Positions 51,016 through 58,745 of a stretch of DNA of 64,000 nt are shown piece after piece (the first letter of the stretch is position 1; each line of letters starts with the position of its first letter). Position numbers and translations under genes: made by a program. The DNA is from Sphingomonas sp. (GTDB lineage: Bacteria > Pseudomonadota > Alphaproteobacteria > Sphingomonadales > Sphingomonadaceae). The notes beneath the pieces are model-generated. The model did no database searches and was not told the DNA's origin. It worked only from the letters and a program-made list of their open reading frames with translations. The stretch lies in assembly GCF_003248515.1 (NCBI RefSeq), contig NZ_QFOB01000008.1, positions 62,001 through 126,000 on the forward strand, in the 5' to 3' direction.

Positions 51016-53916
51016 CTACATCTTGTAGGCGACGCGCAGATAGCCGAACTGGCCCGGCACGTCATAGGTGGTCGGATCGTAATTGGGGCCGGTGCAGCTG
51101 GTGCAGGCCGGAGGATTGCGATTGAACACGTTGATGACGCCGATCGTGAAATCGAACTTCTTGTCGAGGAAGCTCGGCGTCAGGACGAGCTGGACATCCC
51201 CATAGAAGGTGTCGCGCAGGCGACTGCCATCGGCTTCGGTGACATGGTTGATGTAGCGGCCGGTGAAGGATGCGCCGAAATCGCCCAGGCTCCAGCTGAC
51301 GACGCCCGTGCCCTTGAACTTGGGATAGGATTGATCGGGGAAGCCCCGCGTCGTGCCCTTGTAGCTGATCGTCGTCGTTCCATCCGCGGTCGGGAAGCTC
51401 TCCGTATATTTGGCGAGGTGATTGCCGTTCAGCGTCAGCCCGAAAATGCCGAGGCGCGTTTCGGGCGAACGGTAGGTGACGGTCAGGTCCACGCCCTGCG
51501 TACGGATCTGCCCGATATTCTGGAGCAGGCCGACGACGCGCGAGATGATGCCGCTGGAGGTGCGAACGACATTGGCGCAGGCCGTGGGATCGCCCAGTTC
51601 GGCGCAGCGGGACAGGGTGACCTGCGGATTGATCGCCGCGATCGCGCCGCTCACCTTGATGTCGTAATAATTGGCCTCGATGCTCAGCTGGCTGGCGAAG
51701 CCGCTCTCGCGCGCCCAGCGCGGGCTGTAGACGGCGCCGAAAAGCCATGTCTTGGAGGTTTCCGGGGTCAGCGCGTTATTGCCGCCGGTGAGCGTGCCGA
51801 TCTGTCCGCCCAGCGGCTCGCGATAGGAGCCGCCCGCCGGAACGCCGTTGGCGATGCAGTTCGTCCGCACCGTGGCGGAAGCCTGCCAGCGCGATCCCGT
51901 CACGTTCGTGCAGGGATCGTCGATCGGCGCGTCCGTGCGCGACTGGGCGCCGAAGAGTTCGCCGATGCTGGGCGCGCGGAAGCCTTCCGCATAGGAGCCG
52001 CGCAGGAGGAGATCGTCGATCGGCTTCCACAGGCCCGTGCCCGTGAAGGTGGTGCTCGATCCGCTGGTGGAATAGCTGGCGTGGCGCACGGCGCCGTTCG
52101 CTTCCAGCGATCGGAAGAAGGGCACGTCCTTCAGGATTGGCACGCGGATTTCGCCATAGACTTCGTCTGTGTTGAACTTGCCGCTGGCGGCCTGCGCGGG
52201 AATGTCGGCGCCGAGGCCCGCCTGGATGATCGGATCGGGCGTGAAGCCGCCCTTCTGCAGGCGATGCTCATAGCCGATCGCCACGCCGACATTGCCGGCC
52301 GGCAGGTGGAACAGATCCCCGCTCAGATTGGCGGTGTAATCGTAGAGGCGCTGATAGCTCTGGTCGTGCTCGACGAACGAGATGTAGTTCAGCATGGCCG
52401 GCGTGATCGATCCGGCGCCGCCGAAGATGTTCAGCGGCACGCAATCGCCGGTGCAATTGGCGACCGGACCCAGCGCGCGGGCGACCTTGGCGGCATTGAC
52501 GTTGCCGGTGAAGGTCTGGCGGGCATCGTTGAGGCCGACGACGGCGTTCACGTCCCAGTAGAATTTGCGTTCGCCCACCTCGAAGCTGCCATCCAGCGTG
52601 GCCGTGGTGGACCAGGTGTCGACATGCTGGGTGTAGGTGCGCTGGCCGGCCTCGACGAGACGGCGGGCGACGAAGCTGTAGGTGGCGGCCGAGCCATCCG
52701 CGCCGGATGACAATGTGATGCCGAACGGATTGAACGGATTGGTCGCGTCGATCGAAACCGTATCCAGCAGATTGCCGTTGCCGGCATCGGGGCCGACGAA
52801 CAGCGGCAGGAAGGCGGCCTGGTTCTGCGAATTGCGCCGGTTGTACACCGCCTTCACGCGCAGGCTGATGTCGCTGCCAAGCTCCTGCTTGGCGCTCAGG
52901 AAGCCGCCGAAGCGCTCGGAAGGCGTGAGGAAGTAATTGTAGGGCGAGAAATTGAAGCGATCAGCCGTGGTGAAGGCGCGGAAATCGCCGCTGGCCAATG
53001 TAGGGTCATAGGCGCCACGCCGGGTGAGCGGCGCATTCCGCACGGTCACGCTGCCGCCGCCGGGCAGCGAAGGGTTGCCCGGATTGAACACGATGCGGCC
53101 ATTGACCGCGGCCGAGGAGCAGCCGCCGATCGGATCGGTGCAGCTCGTCTGGCCCGGATTGGGGAAGCGCGAGAGGGCGCGGTCGGCGGTGGAGACCTTG
53201 TCCTGCTTCACATAGGTGCCGCCGATCACGATCGAGGTGGTCGGCCCCTTGATGCCATAGCTGACATTGTAATCCTGGGTCGCGCCGTCGCCCGCGCGGA
53301 ACTTGCCATATTGCGCCGATGCACGCAGGCCATCCTGCGAAGCCTTCGTGATGATGTTCACCACGCCCGCAATGGCGTCCGATCCGTAAAGCGGCGACTG
53401 GCCGGACTGAAGCACCTCGATCCGCTCGATCTGGCTTTCCGGAATGCTGTTGAGATCGACGGTGGAAGGAATGCCGCTCGCCGCCGTGGCGGGCACGTAG
53501 CGAAGCCCGTCCACCATCACCAGCGTGCGCTTGGCGAGCAGATAGCGCAGATCGATTTCGGCCGTGCCCGCGCCGACACCGCCGCCATCCTGCGGATTGC
53601 CGATATTGCCCGAATTGTTGACCTTGGTGTTGAGGCCGCCGGCGGCACTGGGCAATCGCTGAAGAACATCGGCCACCGAGGTCAGACCCGTCTGGGCAAG
53701 CGTGTTTTGATCCAGCGTGATGACGGGAGAAGGATTGTCGAGCGGATCGCGACGGATGCGGGATCCAGTGACGATGATCGCATCATCGGCCGAAGCATTG
53801 TCGCCGCCCGGCGATGACGGCCCGATATTGACGGCCTGTGCTTGCAGTGCGGAGGACGTTGCGAGAGCAAAGACTGACAACGCGATACGACCACGCAGCA
53901 TATTCTTGCGATTCAT
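51016..53916 (-). CDS. TonB-dependent receptor (large, solitary)
   Basis: A 966-residue receptor: signal peptide (cleavage near LQAQAV, residue 27), TonB-box-like AIIVTGSRIRRD (about 46-57), plug with LTSVADVLQRLPSAAGG, DLRYLLAKRTLVMVDGLRYVP and IERIEVLQSGQSPLYGSDAIAGVVNIIT, and barrel ending in RVAYKM. The plug belongs to the NxxVPxLRG-less sphingomonad group with the SRIRR motif. The ATG at 53916 is preceded by CGGGG at a loose distance. No enzyme is coupled to it. Its upstream region carries several palindromes (53971-54038). The substrate is unknown. Confidence 0.9.
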   Translation of the reverse strand: MNRKNMLRGRIALSVFALATSSALQAQAVNIGPSSPGGDNASADDAIIVTGSRIRRDPLDNPSPVITLDQNTLAQTGLTSVADVLQRLPSAAGGLNTKVNNSGNIGNPQDGGGVGAGTAEIDLRYLLAKRTLVMVDGLRYVPATAASGIPSTVDLNSIPESQIERIEVLQSGQSPLYGSDAIAGVVNIITKASQDGLRASAQYGKFRAGDGATQDYNVSYGIKGPTTSIVIGGTYVKQDKVSTADRALSRFPNPGQTSCTDPIGGCSSAAVNGRIVFNPGNPSLPGGGSVTVRNAPLTRRGAYDPTLASGDFRAFTTADRFNFSPYNYFLTPSERFGGFLSAKQELGSDISLRVKAVYNRRNSQNQAAFLPLFVGPDAGNGNLLDTVSIDATNPFNPFGITLSSGADGSAATYSFVARRLVEAGQRTYTQHVDTWSTTATLDGSFEVGERKFYWDVNAVVGLNDARQTFTGNVNAAKVARALGPVANCTGDCVPLNIFGGAGSITPAMLNYISFVEHDQSYQRLYDYTANLSGDLFHLPAGNVGVAIGYEHRLQKGGFTPDPIIQAGLGADIPAQAASGKFNTDEVYGEIRVPILKDVPFFRSLEANGAVRHASYSTSGSSTTFTGTGLWKPIDDLLLRGSYAEGFRAPSIGELFGAQSRTDAPIDDPCTNVTGSRWQASATVRTNCIANGVPAGGSYREPLGGQIGTLTGGNNALTPETSKTWLFGAVYSPRWARESGFASQLSIEANYYDIKVSGAIAAINPQVTLSRCAELGDPTACANVVRTSSGIISRVVGLLQNIGQIRTQGVDLTVTYRSPETRLGIFGLTLNGNHLAKYTESFPTADGTTTISYKGTTRGFPDQSYPKFKGTGVVSWSLGDFGASFTGRYINHVTEADGSRLRDTFYGDVQLVLTPSFLDKKFDFTIGVINVFNRNPPACTSCTGPNYDPTTYDVPGQFGYLRVAYKM

Positions 53917-53970
53917 GACGATGCCCCGAATGATGTGATGGTTAATGTTGATCCGGGTTCGCGCCGCAGC

Positions 53971-54038
53971 GCAACATCGTGTCGTGAAATGTTGCAAATT
54001 GTTTCGAATGTGTTTCGTTGCTGCAACAGTTCCGGAAC
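53971..54038. promoter_or_regulatory. Cluster of palindromes upstream of the solitary TBDR
   Basis: Within the 328-nt gap 53917-54244 three palindromes occur close together: GCAACAT-N11-ATGTTGC (53971-53995), GTTGC-T-GCAAC (54017-54027) and GTTCCGGAAC (54029-54038). The repeated GTTGC/GCAAC arm suggests a dimeric regulator. The rest of the gap, up to the esterase stop at 54245, shows nothing I can support. Confidence 0.45.
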
Positions 54039-54244
54039 GGAAGGCGTCCGGGGGCGAAGCCTGCGCCGTTCACGCAGATGGCGCGGCCGGCCGATCCGAC
54101 GGCACCGCCGTAGCCCCGCTCGGGCGGCGCCCCGCGTGTGGGGCGGCCTGCTCTATCGATGAAGCGACGCCGTGGTGGCGATCCGGCCCGCAGACGGAAT
54201 TTGGATGCGAGCGGCGCTTGGGCGGGGAAATCCGCCTTCGGCTA

Positions 54245-55903
54245 TTACGGGGCTATCGTGGAGACGGCCATATCATGGTCGTGCCAGAACCGGCACCGAT
54301 GCTCGTCCGCAATATCGTTCCGGACGACGATGCCGCCATCCTGCGGCAATGCGAACCGCGTGATGGCCGGCATTTGCCGATCGAACGGCTTCCAGGGCGC
54401 GGTCACGCCGTCGCGAGCGAAGCGGACCCATCTGTGCGCCATTTCGTCCGCCAGCGCCTGCTGGTCGGCCGACAGGCCATGCGCGGCCGCCCGATAGCCG
54501 AACAGATATTGCAGCTCGACCGTGTGGCTGGCGCCGCGATTGAATTCCGGAGCGGCCTTGCCGCCACCGGTGCCCAGCGACTGGAAGGGCGGGGCGGTCC
54601 GATCCGAGAATTCGAACATGGCGACGGGATTGCGATGCGCGAAGACCGTGGCGATCTCGATGCTGGGGCAGATTATGAGATGATCGGAGCGCAGCGCGGC
54701 CAGCGCATCGAAGGGTGAGCCGTCCGAAGCCGGGTATTCCTGCGAGATCGCCCCGGCGAGCGGGCCATAGGCGCGGGCGATCATCGCCCGATAGCGGCCG
54801 GCATCCAGCGGCAGCAGGGCGCCCAGCATCGAACGCAGCTCGTCCCGGTCGAAGCCGATCAGAAGGGGGACCGGGGCTATCCGCCCGGCTTCGGCAGCCG
54901 CACGCGGCATTTCGGGCAGCGTGGAGGTGCCATAAGGGATCGTCGGGAAAAGCGGCATGGGATCGAGCGCCCTTCGCGCACCCCAGACGGCGGCCCAGGC
55001 GCGCAATATCTCTCCCGCCGGTTTGGCGCGAAGGCACAAGAGAGGCGCGCGATCTTCGCAGCCCGCCTCGCGTGCCACCGCAGCGCCGATCCGTTCGGCA
55101 TCGCCGATGGCGACGTTCACGTTGCCGCAGAAGCCGCTCTGCATCACCGCGCGGCCGAACAATCCTCTTGCGGCGGGCGTGGCGAGCAACGCGCAGACAT
55201 CGGCGGCACCGGCGGATTCGCCCGCCAGCGTGACCTGTGCCGGATCCCCGCCGAACGCGGCGATATGATCGGCGGTCCACCTCAGCGCCGCGATCTGATC
55301 GCCGACGCCGATGTCGCCGCGCGCGCGGGCCGCTTCGCTCCCTCCGGCCAGGGCGAGAAAGCCGAACGGCCCGAGGCGGTAAGCGGGAATGACGACGATG
55401 GCGCCCGCCACACGCGCGATCCGCTCGCCATCATAGATGGCCGGCGAGCCCCAATTGTTGCCGCCGCCGTGGAGGAAGACGATCACCGGCAAGCGCGCGC
55501 CCCGGCGCACGCCCGCCGGACGATAAATGTCGAGGTACAGGCAGTCTTCGTTGAGACTTTCCGGGCCGTCACCGGAATTCGGCGCGGCGCAGCCCTGACG
55601 GGATTTCGTGGCGCCCCGCAGACCGGCCCAGCGTGTCGGGCGCGCGGCCGGCGTCCACCTTTGGGCCGGCGCTGCGAAAGCTATGCCCAGAAAACGGTCC
55701 ACGCCGCCCGAACGCTGGCCGAGAAGGCGGCCCTCCTTCGTGCCCACGATCGGCTGCGGCGACGCTGTCGAGGTGCCAGCAGGCGCCGCCGACGCGATGG
55801 CGATGCCCATGATGAGGCACAGGATCTGCGGGAAGAGGCGCCCTGATCCGATGGCCCGGCGCGGCCGGCGGGAGCCAAGGGGCGCCACTGTCCGCCGGCG
55901 CAT
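54245..55903 (-). CDS. Type-B carboxylesterase
   Basis: A 552-residue alpha/beta hydrolase of the carboxylesterase/cholinesterase family. It has the oxyanion-hole motif VFLHGGGNNWG, the nucleophile Ser230 in LAGESAGAADV, a likely acidic member in FDRDELRSM, and a late His in ASHTVELQYLFG. The N-terminal 40 residues contain RRPRR followed by a hydrophobic stretch (FPQILCLIMGIAIASAAPAG), so it is probably exported. The ATG shares one base with the DUF1116 stop (TGATG). Last gene of the AtzG/AtzE/DUF1116 operon; an ester or carbamate substrate is inferred. Confidence 0.85.
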   Translation of the reverse strand: MRRRTVAPLGSRRPRRAIGSGRLFPQILCLIMGIAIASAAPAGTSTASPQPIVGTKEGRLLGQRSGGVDRFLGIAFAAPAQRWTPAARPTRWAGLRGATKSRQGCAAPNSGDGPESLNEDCLYLDIYRPAGVRRGARLPVIVFLHGGGNNWGSPAIYDGERIARVAGAIVVIPAYRLGPFGFLALAGGSEAARARGDIGVGDQIAALRWTADHIAAFGGDPAQVTLAGESAGAADVCALLATPAARGLFGRAVMQSGFCGNVNVAIGDAERIGAAVAREAGCEDRAPLLCLRAKPAGEILRAWAAVWGARRALDPMPLFPTIPYGTSTLPEMPRAAAEAGRIAPVPLLIGFDRDELRSMLGALLPLDAGRYRAMIARAYGPLAGAISQEYPASDGSPFDALAALRSDHLIICPSIEIATVFAHRNPVAMFEFSDRTAPPFQSLGTGGGKAAPEFNRGASHTVELQYLFGYRAAAHGLSADQQALADEMAHRWVRFARDGVTAPWKPFDRQMPAITRFALPQDGGIVVRNDIADEHRCRFWHDHDMAVSTIAP

Positions 55904-57066
55904 CACGACGCGATCGTCGCCGTGCTGATCCCGCGCCCGATCAGGCCGGCGTCTCCGCCCGCATCGAGGATGGCGAGTATCGCCGCCAGGCGATGCCCGT
56001 ATCCTTCTTTGTCGCTTTCTTCGCCCCCACCTTCTCCCAGCGCGAAGCCGAGGCGAATATCGGGCGGCAGGAGAGCATGGGTTCCGACGAAGCCGCGGTT
56101 CGCCGGTGGCGCGGGATCCGGTATGGCGCCATGCGCGATCAACTGCGCGCGCAGCGCCGGCGCCTTGTGGAGGGCGGCCGCACCGAAGCCGCTTGCATCG
56201 ATGACCATGCTGTCGCCGATCGCGGGCAGCGGCGTGCGATCCCGGTGATCCTCGCCGATCGGGCCGACCGGGGTGGTCGCCGGGGTGCGCCGCCATCCAT
56301 CCTCGCCCGCGACCGACCAGCCGACATCGACACCGTTGCCGCCGACACGCACGATGCCCCGGATCGTTCGGGATGCCATATCGGCCAGCAGGACGGCGCA
56401 GGCGGCCATGACGACATTCAGCGCGAAATGATCCGCCTCCGCAAGATACAGCGCCGCGTCTCCCGATAGCAGCCGAGCAAGGCGTTGGCGCAGGATCGCG
56501 TTGGTGGCGGCGACCACGCCGTGCAGGTCGTCTCCTCCGGACAGGCCCGCCGCCATGACCGGGAGCAGCGCGATGGGCGCGTCGAGCGCCCGCGCCATAT
56601 CCGGCCCGATCGCGATCAATCGCCGGAGCCGATCGACACCATTTTCCGCCGAGGCGCCGAAGCGCAGGGCGCCCGGGGCGGGGCCATCGTTGAGCGGGGC
56701 ATGGCGCACCAGCCCGCTATTATCGTCTTCCACCCGCAGCAGCGGGATGGAGGGCGAGACGACGAAGGCGAGGGGCGTCACGACGCCATGGTCCTGCGCG
56801 GGCTCGAGCGGGATCAGGCCCGATAGAATTGCCTGCCGCGCCTCCACCGCCGAGGCGGTCCATCCCTCCGCCAGCGTTGCGGCCACGGCGCTGTTGAGCA
56901 CGGGCGCGGGGATCTGCCGGGGCGAGGCATAGGGTGGCCCGGCATGAAGCAGGAGCGGCGAATGGCCCCCGACAAGATCGCGCAGGCTGCGCATTCCGCG
57001 CAGCACCGGTTTGGCCTGGGCCCGTACGGGATCGATCGCGGCGTTCATCGTCATGCGGTTATTCAT
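55903..57066 (-). CDS. DUF1116 family protein (YlbE/AllG-related)
   Basis: A 387-residue protein resembling DUF1116 proteins: ILSGLIPLEPAQDHGVVTPLAFVVSPSIPLL is the family core (about 81-111), followed by LNDGPAPGALRFGA and a late GHRLAAILAILDAGGDAGLIGRGI. YlbE/AllG, the known relative, works with FdrA and YlbF in oxamate carbamoyl transfer during allantoin breakdown. No FdrA or YlbF homologue is in the window, so the partner or activity differs. It overlaps the amidase gene by 8 nt and the esterase by 1 nt. Confidence 0.75.
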   Translation of the reverse strand: MNNRMTMNAAIDPVRAQAKPVLRGMRSLRDLVGGHSPLLLHAGPPYASPRQIPAPVLNSAVAATLAEGWTASAVEARQAILSGLIPLEPAQDHGVVTPLAFVVSPSIPLLRVEDDNSGLVRHAPLNDGPAPGALRFGASAENGVDRLRRLIAIGPDMARALDAPIALLPVMAAGLSGGDDLHGVVAATNAILRQRLARLLSGDAALYLAEADHFALNVVMAACAVLLADMASRTIRGIVRVGGNGVDVGWSVAGEDGWRRTPATTPVGPIGEDHRDRTPLPAIGDSMVIDASGFGAAALHKAPALRAQLIAHGAIPDPAPPANRGFVGTHALLPPDIRLGFALGEGGGEESDKEGYGHRLAAILAILDAGGDAGLIGRGISTATIAS

Positions 57067-58417
57067 CGGCTCCGGGCGGGGGCAGCGGCGGTGCGCCGAT
57101 CAGGCCATCGGCCTCAAGGCGCGCGGCGAGCGCAAACAGCGCCTCCTCCCGCCCCGGCGCGCCGATCAGCTGGATTCCAAGAGGCAGCCCGTCGATCGTG
57201 CGGCGGAGCGGCGCGGCGATCACCGGCAGCCCGATGAAACTGAGCGGTTGCGTGTACAGGCCGAGCTGCGCCCGCGCCGCCACGCGCCGGCCATCGACCT
57301 CGATCATCGGATCGGCGATGGTGGGTGCCGTATCGGGCGTGGCCGGGGCGATCAGCACATCGTGGCGGGCGAACAGATCTGCCGCCTGTCCGGCAAACCA
57401 GACGCGGAAGCGCCGGGCTGCGCGCTCTACCGTCTGTGGCAGCAGGCATCCGGCCGCCAGCCGGTCACGCGTTGCCGGATCGAATGCCAGTGCGGATCGG
57501 GCCAGGGCGCCTGCATGGAGCGCGCCGCCCTCCGCCGCAGTCATCAGGAACGCGGCCGAGCGGGCGACATCTACCTTCGGAAGCTCGACGATCGCGTCGC
57601 CTCCGGCCGCGACGGCCACCTCGTCGATCGCCGCCAGCAGGCGATCCGCGATATTCGCCCGGAACCATCCGCCAAGCCGCGCCACGCGCAGCCGGCCCGG
57701 GGGGGCTGCATCGGCGCCTCCCCCCAGCGCCCGCCATGCCAGATGCAGATCCGCGATCGAGGTGGCGAAGGGGCCGATATCGTCGAAGCTTTCCACGAAC
57801 GGAAAGACACCCTCCATCGGCAGGGCGCCGTGCGTGGGCTTGAGGCCATAGATTCCGGTCAGCGACGCGGGAACGCGGATCGAGCCGTTCGTATCGGATC
57901 CAAGCGTCAGCGGCAGAAGGCCCCCGGCCACCGCGGCGGCCGATCCTCCCGAGGATCCTCCCGCCAGCCGCGTGATGTCATGCGGATTGCGGGTGGTGCC
58001 GTAATGGGCGTTGATCGTTGCGAAACCGTAGGCGAATTCATCCATGTTCAGGGTGGCGACCAGAATGGCACCCTGTTCCTCCAGCCGCCGGATCGCCGGA
58101 GCATCGCCCTGCGCGGGCGGGGCGTCGCGTCGCATCGCGGCGCCGGCCGTCGTCGGCAGCCCCGCCACATCGAACAGATCCTTCACGCCGAAGGGGACGC
58201 CGGCGAGGGGGCCGGGATCCGCGCCGCGCGCCACCGTGGCGTCGACGGCCGCGGCGGTGCGATGCGCCCGATCGGCGAGCAGGCGCGTGACGCTGCGATA
58301 GTCGGGATCACGCCGGGAGATGGCAGACAATGTCCGCTCGACGACCTGCGTGGCCGTGCACGCACCCGAACGGACCGCAGAGGCAATGTCCTGGGCGGAG
58401 AAGCCGGCGCTAGTCAT
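57059..58417 (-). CDS. AtzE-like amidase (amidase signature family)
   Basis: A 452-residue amidase-signature enzyme with the Ser-cisSer-Lys triad Lys79 (PFGVKDLFD), Ser155 (GGSSGGSAAA) and Ser179 (GSDTNGSIRVPASL). The Asn in GSDTNGS and the general length fit AtzE/AtzF-type hydrolases. AtzE hydrolyses 1-carboxybiuret with the small subunit AtzG. An AtzG-like gene precedes it with an 8-nt overlap. No cyanuric acid or biuret hydrolase is visible, so the true substrate is probably another amide or carbamoyl compound. Confidence 0.88.
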   Translation of the reverse strand: MTSAGFSAQDIASAVRSGACTATQVVERTLSAISRRDPDYRSVTRLLADRAHRTAAAVDATVARGADPGPLAGVPFGVKDLFDVAGLPTTAGAAMRRDAPPAQGDAPAIRRLEEQGAILVATLNMDEFAYGFATINAHYGTTRNPHDITRLAGGSSGGSAAAVAGGLLPLTLGSDTNGSIRVPASLTGIYGLKPTHGALPMEGVFPFVESFDDIGPFATSIADLHLAWRALGGGADAAPPGRLRVARLGGWFRANIADRLLAAIDEVAVAAGGDAIVELPKVDVARSAAFLMTAAEGGALHAGALARSALAFDPATRDRLAAGCLLPQTVERAARRFRVWFAGQAADLFARHDVLIAPATPDTAPTIADPMIEVDGRRVAARAQLGLYTQPLSFIGLPVIAAPLRRTIDGLPLGIQLIGAPGREEALFALAARLEADGLIGAPPLPPPGADE

Positions 58418-58604
58418 CGGCCAGGTCCGCCACGGCCGCGATCAGGCGACGGGAATGTTCCTGCAGCAGCGCCAGATTTTCGGCGATGCCGGGCAGGCAT
58501 GGATCGGGAAAGGCAAGCCCCCACGAGGCGATCTGTTCGCGAAGCCGCGACGGATCATGCGGCGATTGTCCGGAGGGTGGGGCGTCGTCGGACATGTTGC
58601 TCAT
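58410..58604 (-). CDS. AtzG-like small amidase subunit
   Basis: A 64-residue protein. The core LREQIASWGLAFPDPCLPGIAENLALLQEHSRRLI resembles AtzG/DUF4089 proteins, which form a helical partner that caps the AtzE active site. The 8-nt overlap with the amidase gene supports a subunit role. Start sites at 58604 and 58595 are both possible, neither with a good ribosome site. Easy to miss because of its size. Confidence 0.7.
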   Translation of the reverse strand: MSNMSDDAPPSGQSPHDPSRLREQIASWGLAFPDPCLPGIAENLALLQEHSRRLIAAVADLADD

Positions 58605-58715
58605 GACGGTCGGCTTGCGGCCCCTGATTCTCTGAAATCGATACCGGGCCGGGCGCCCGGAGAGTGGCGGGAGAGGCTCCTTGCCAGGATGGCCTGCCCG
58701 GCCCGGCAGAAAGAC

Positions 58716-58739
58716 GGCCCGGCAGCATGCTGCCGGGCC
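58716..58739 (-). terminator. Terminator after the cluster TBDR
   Basis: A perfect 24-nt palindrome (12-bp arms GGCCCGGCAGCA and its complement) lies 7 nt beyond the receptor stop. On the minus strand it is followed by GTCTTTCTG. It separates the receptor from the AtzG-like gene, which would then need its own promoter or depend on readthrough. Confidence 0.6.
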
Positions 58740-58745
58740 ATTCAT

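Noticed and set aside
57059..58604. A cyanuric acid (atrazine-type) degradation operon
   Set aside because: AtzE- and AtzG-like genes are present, but AtzD, AtzF/allophanate hydrolase and biuret hydrolase are not seen in the window, and the surroundings point to another substrate.
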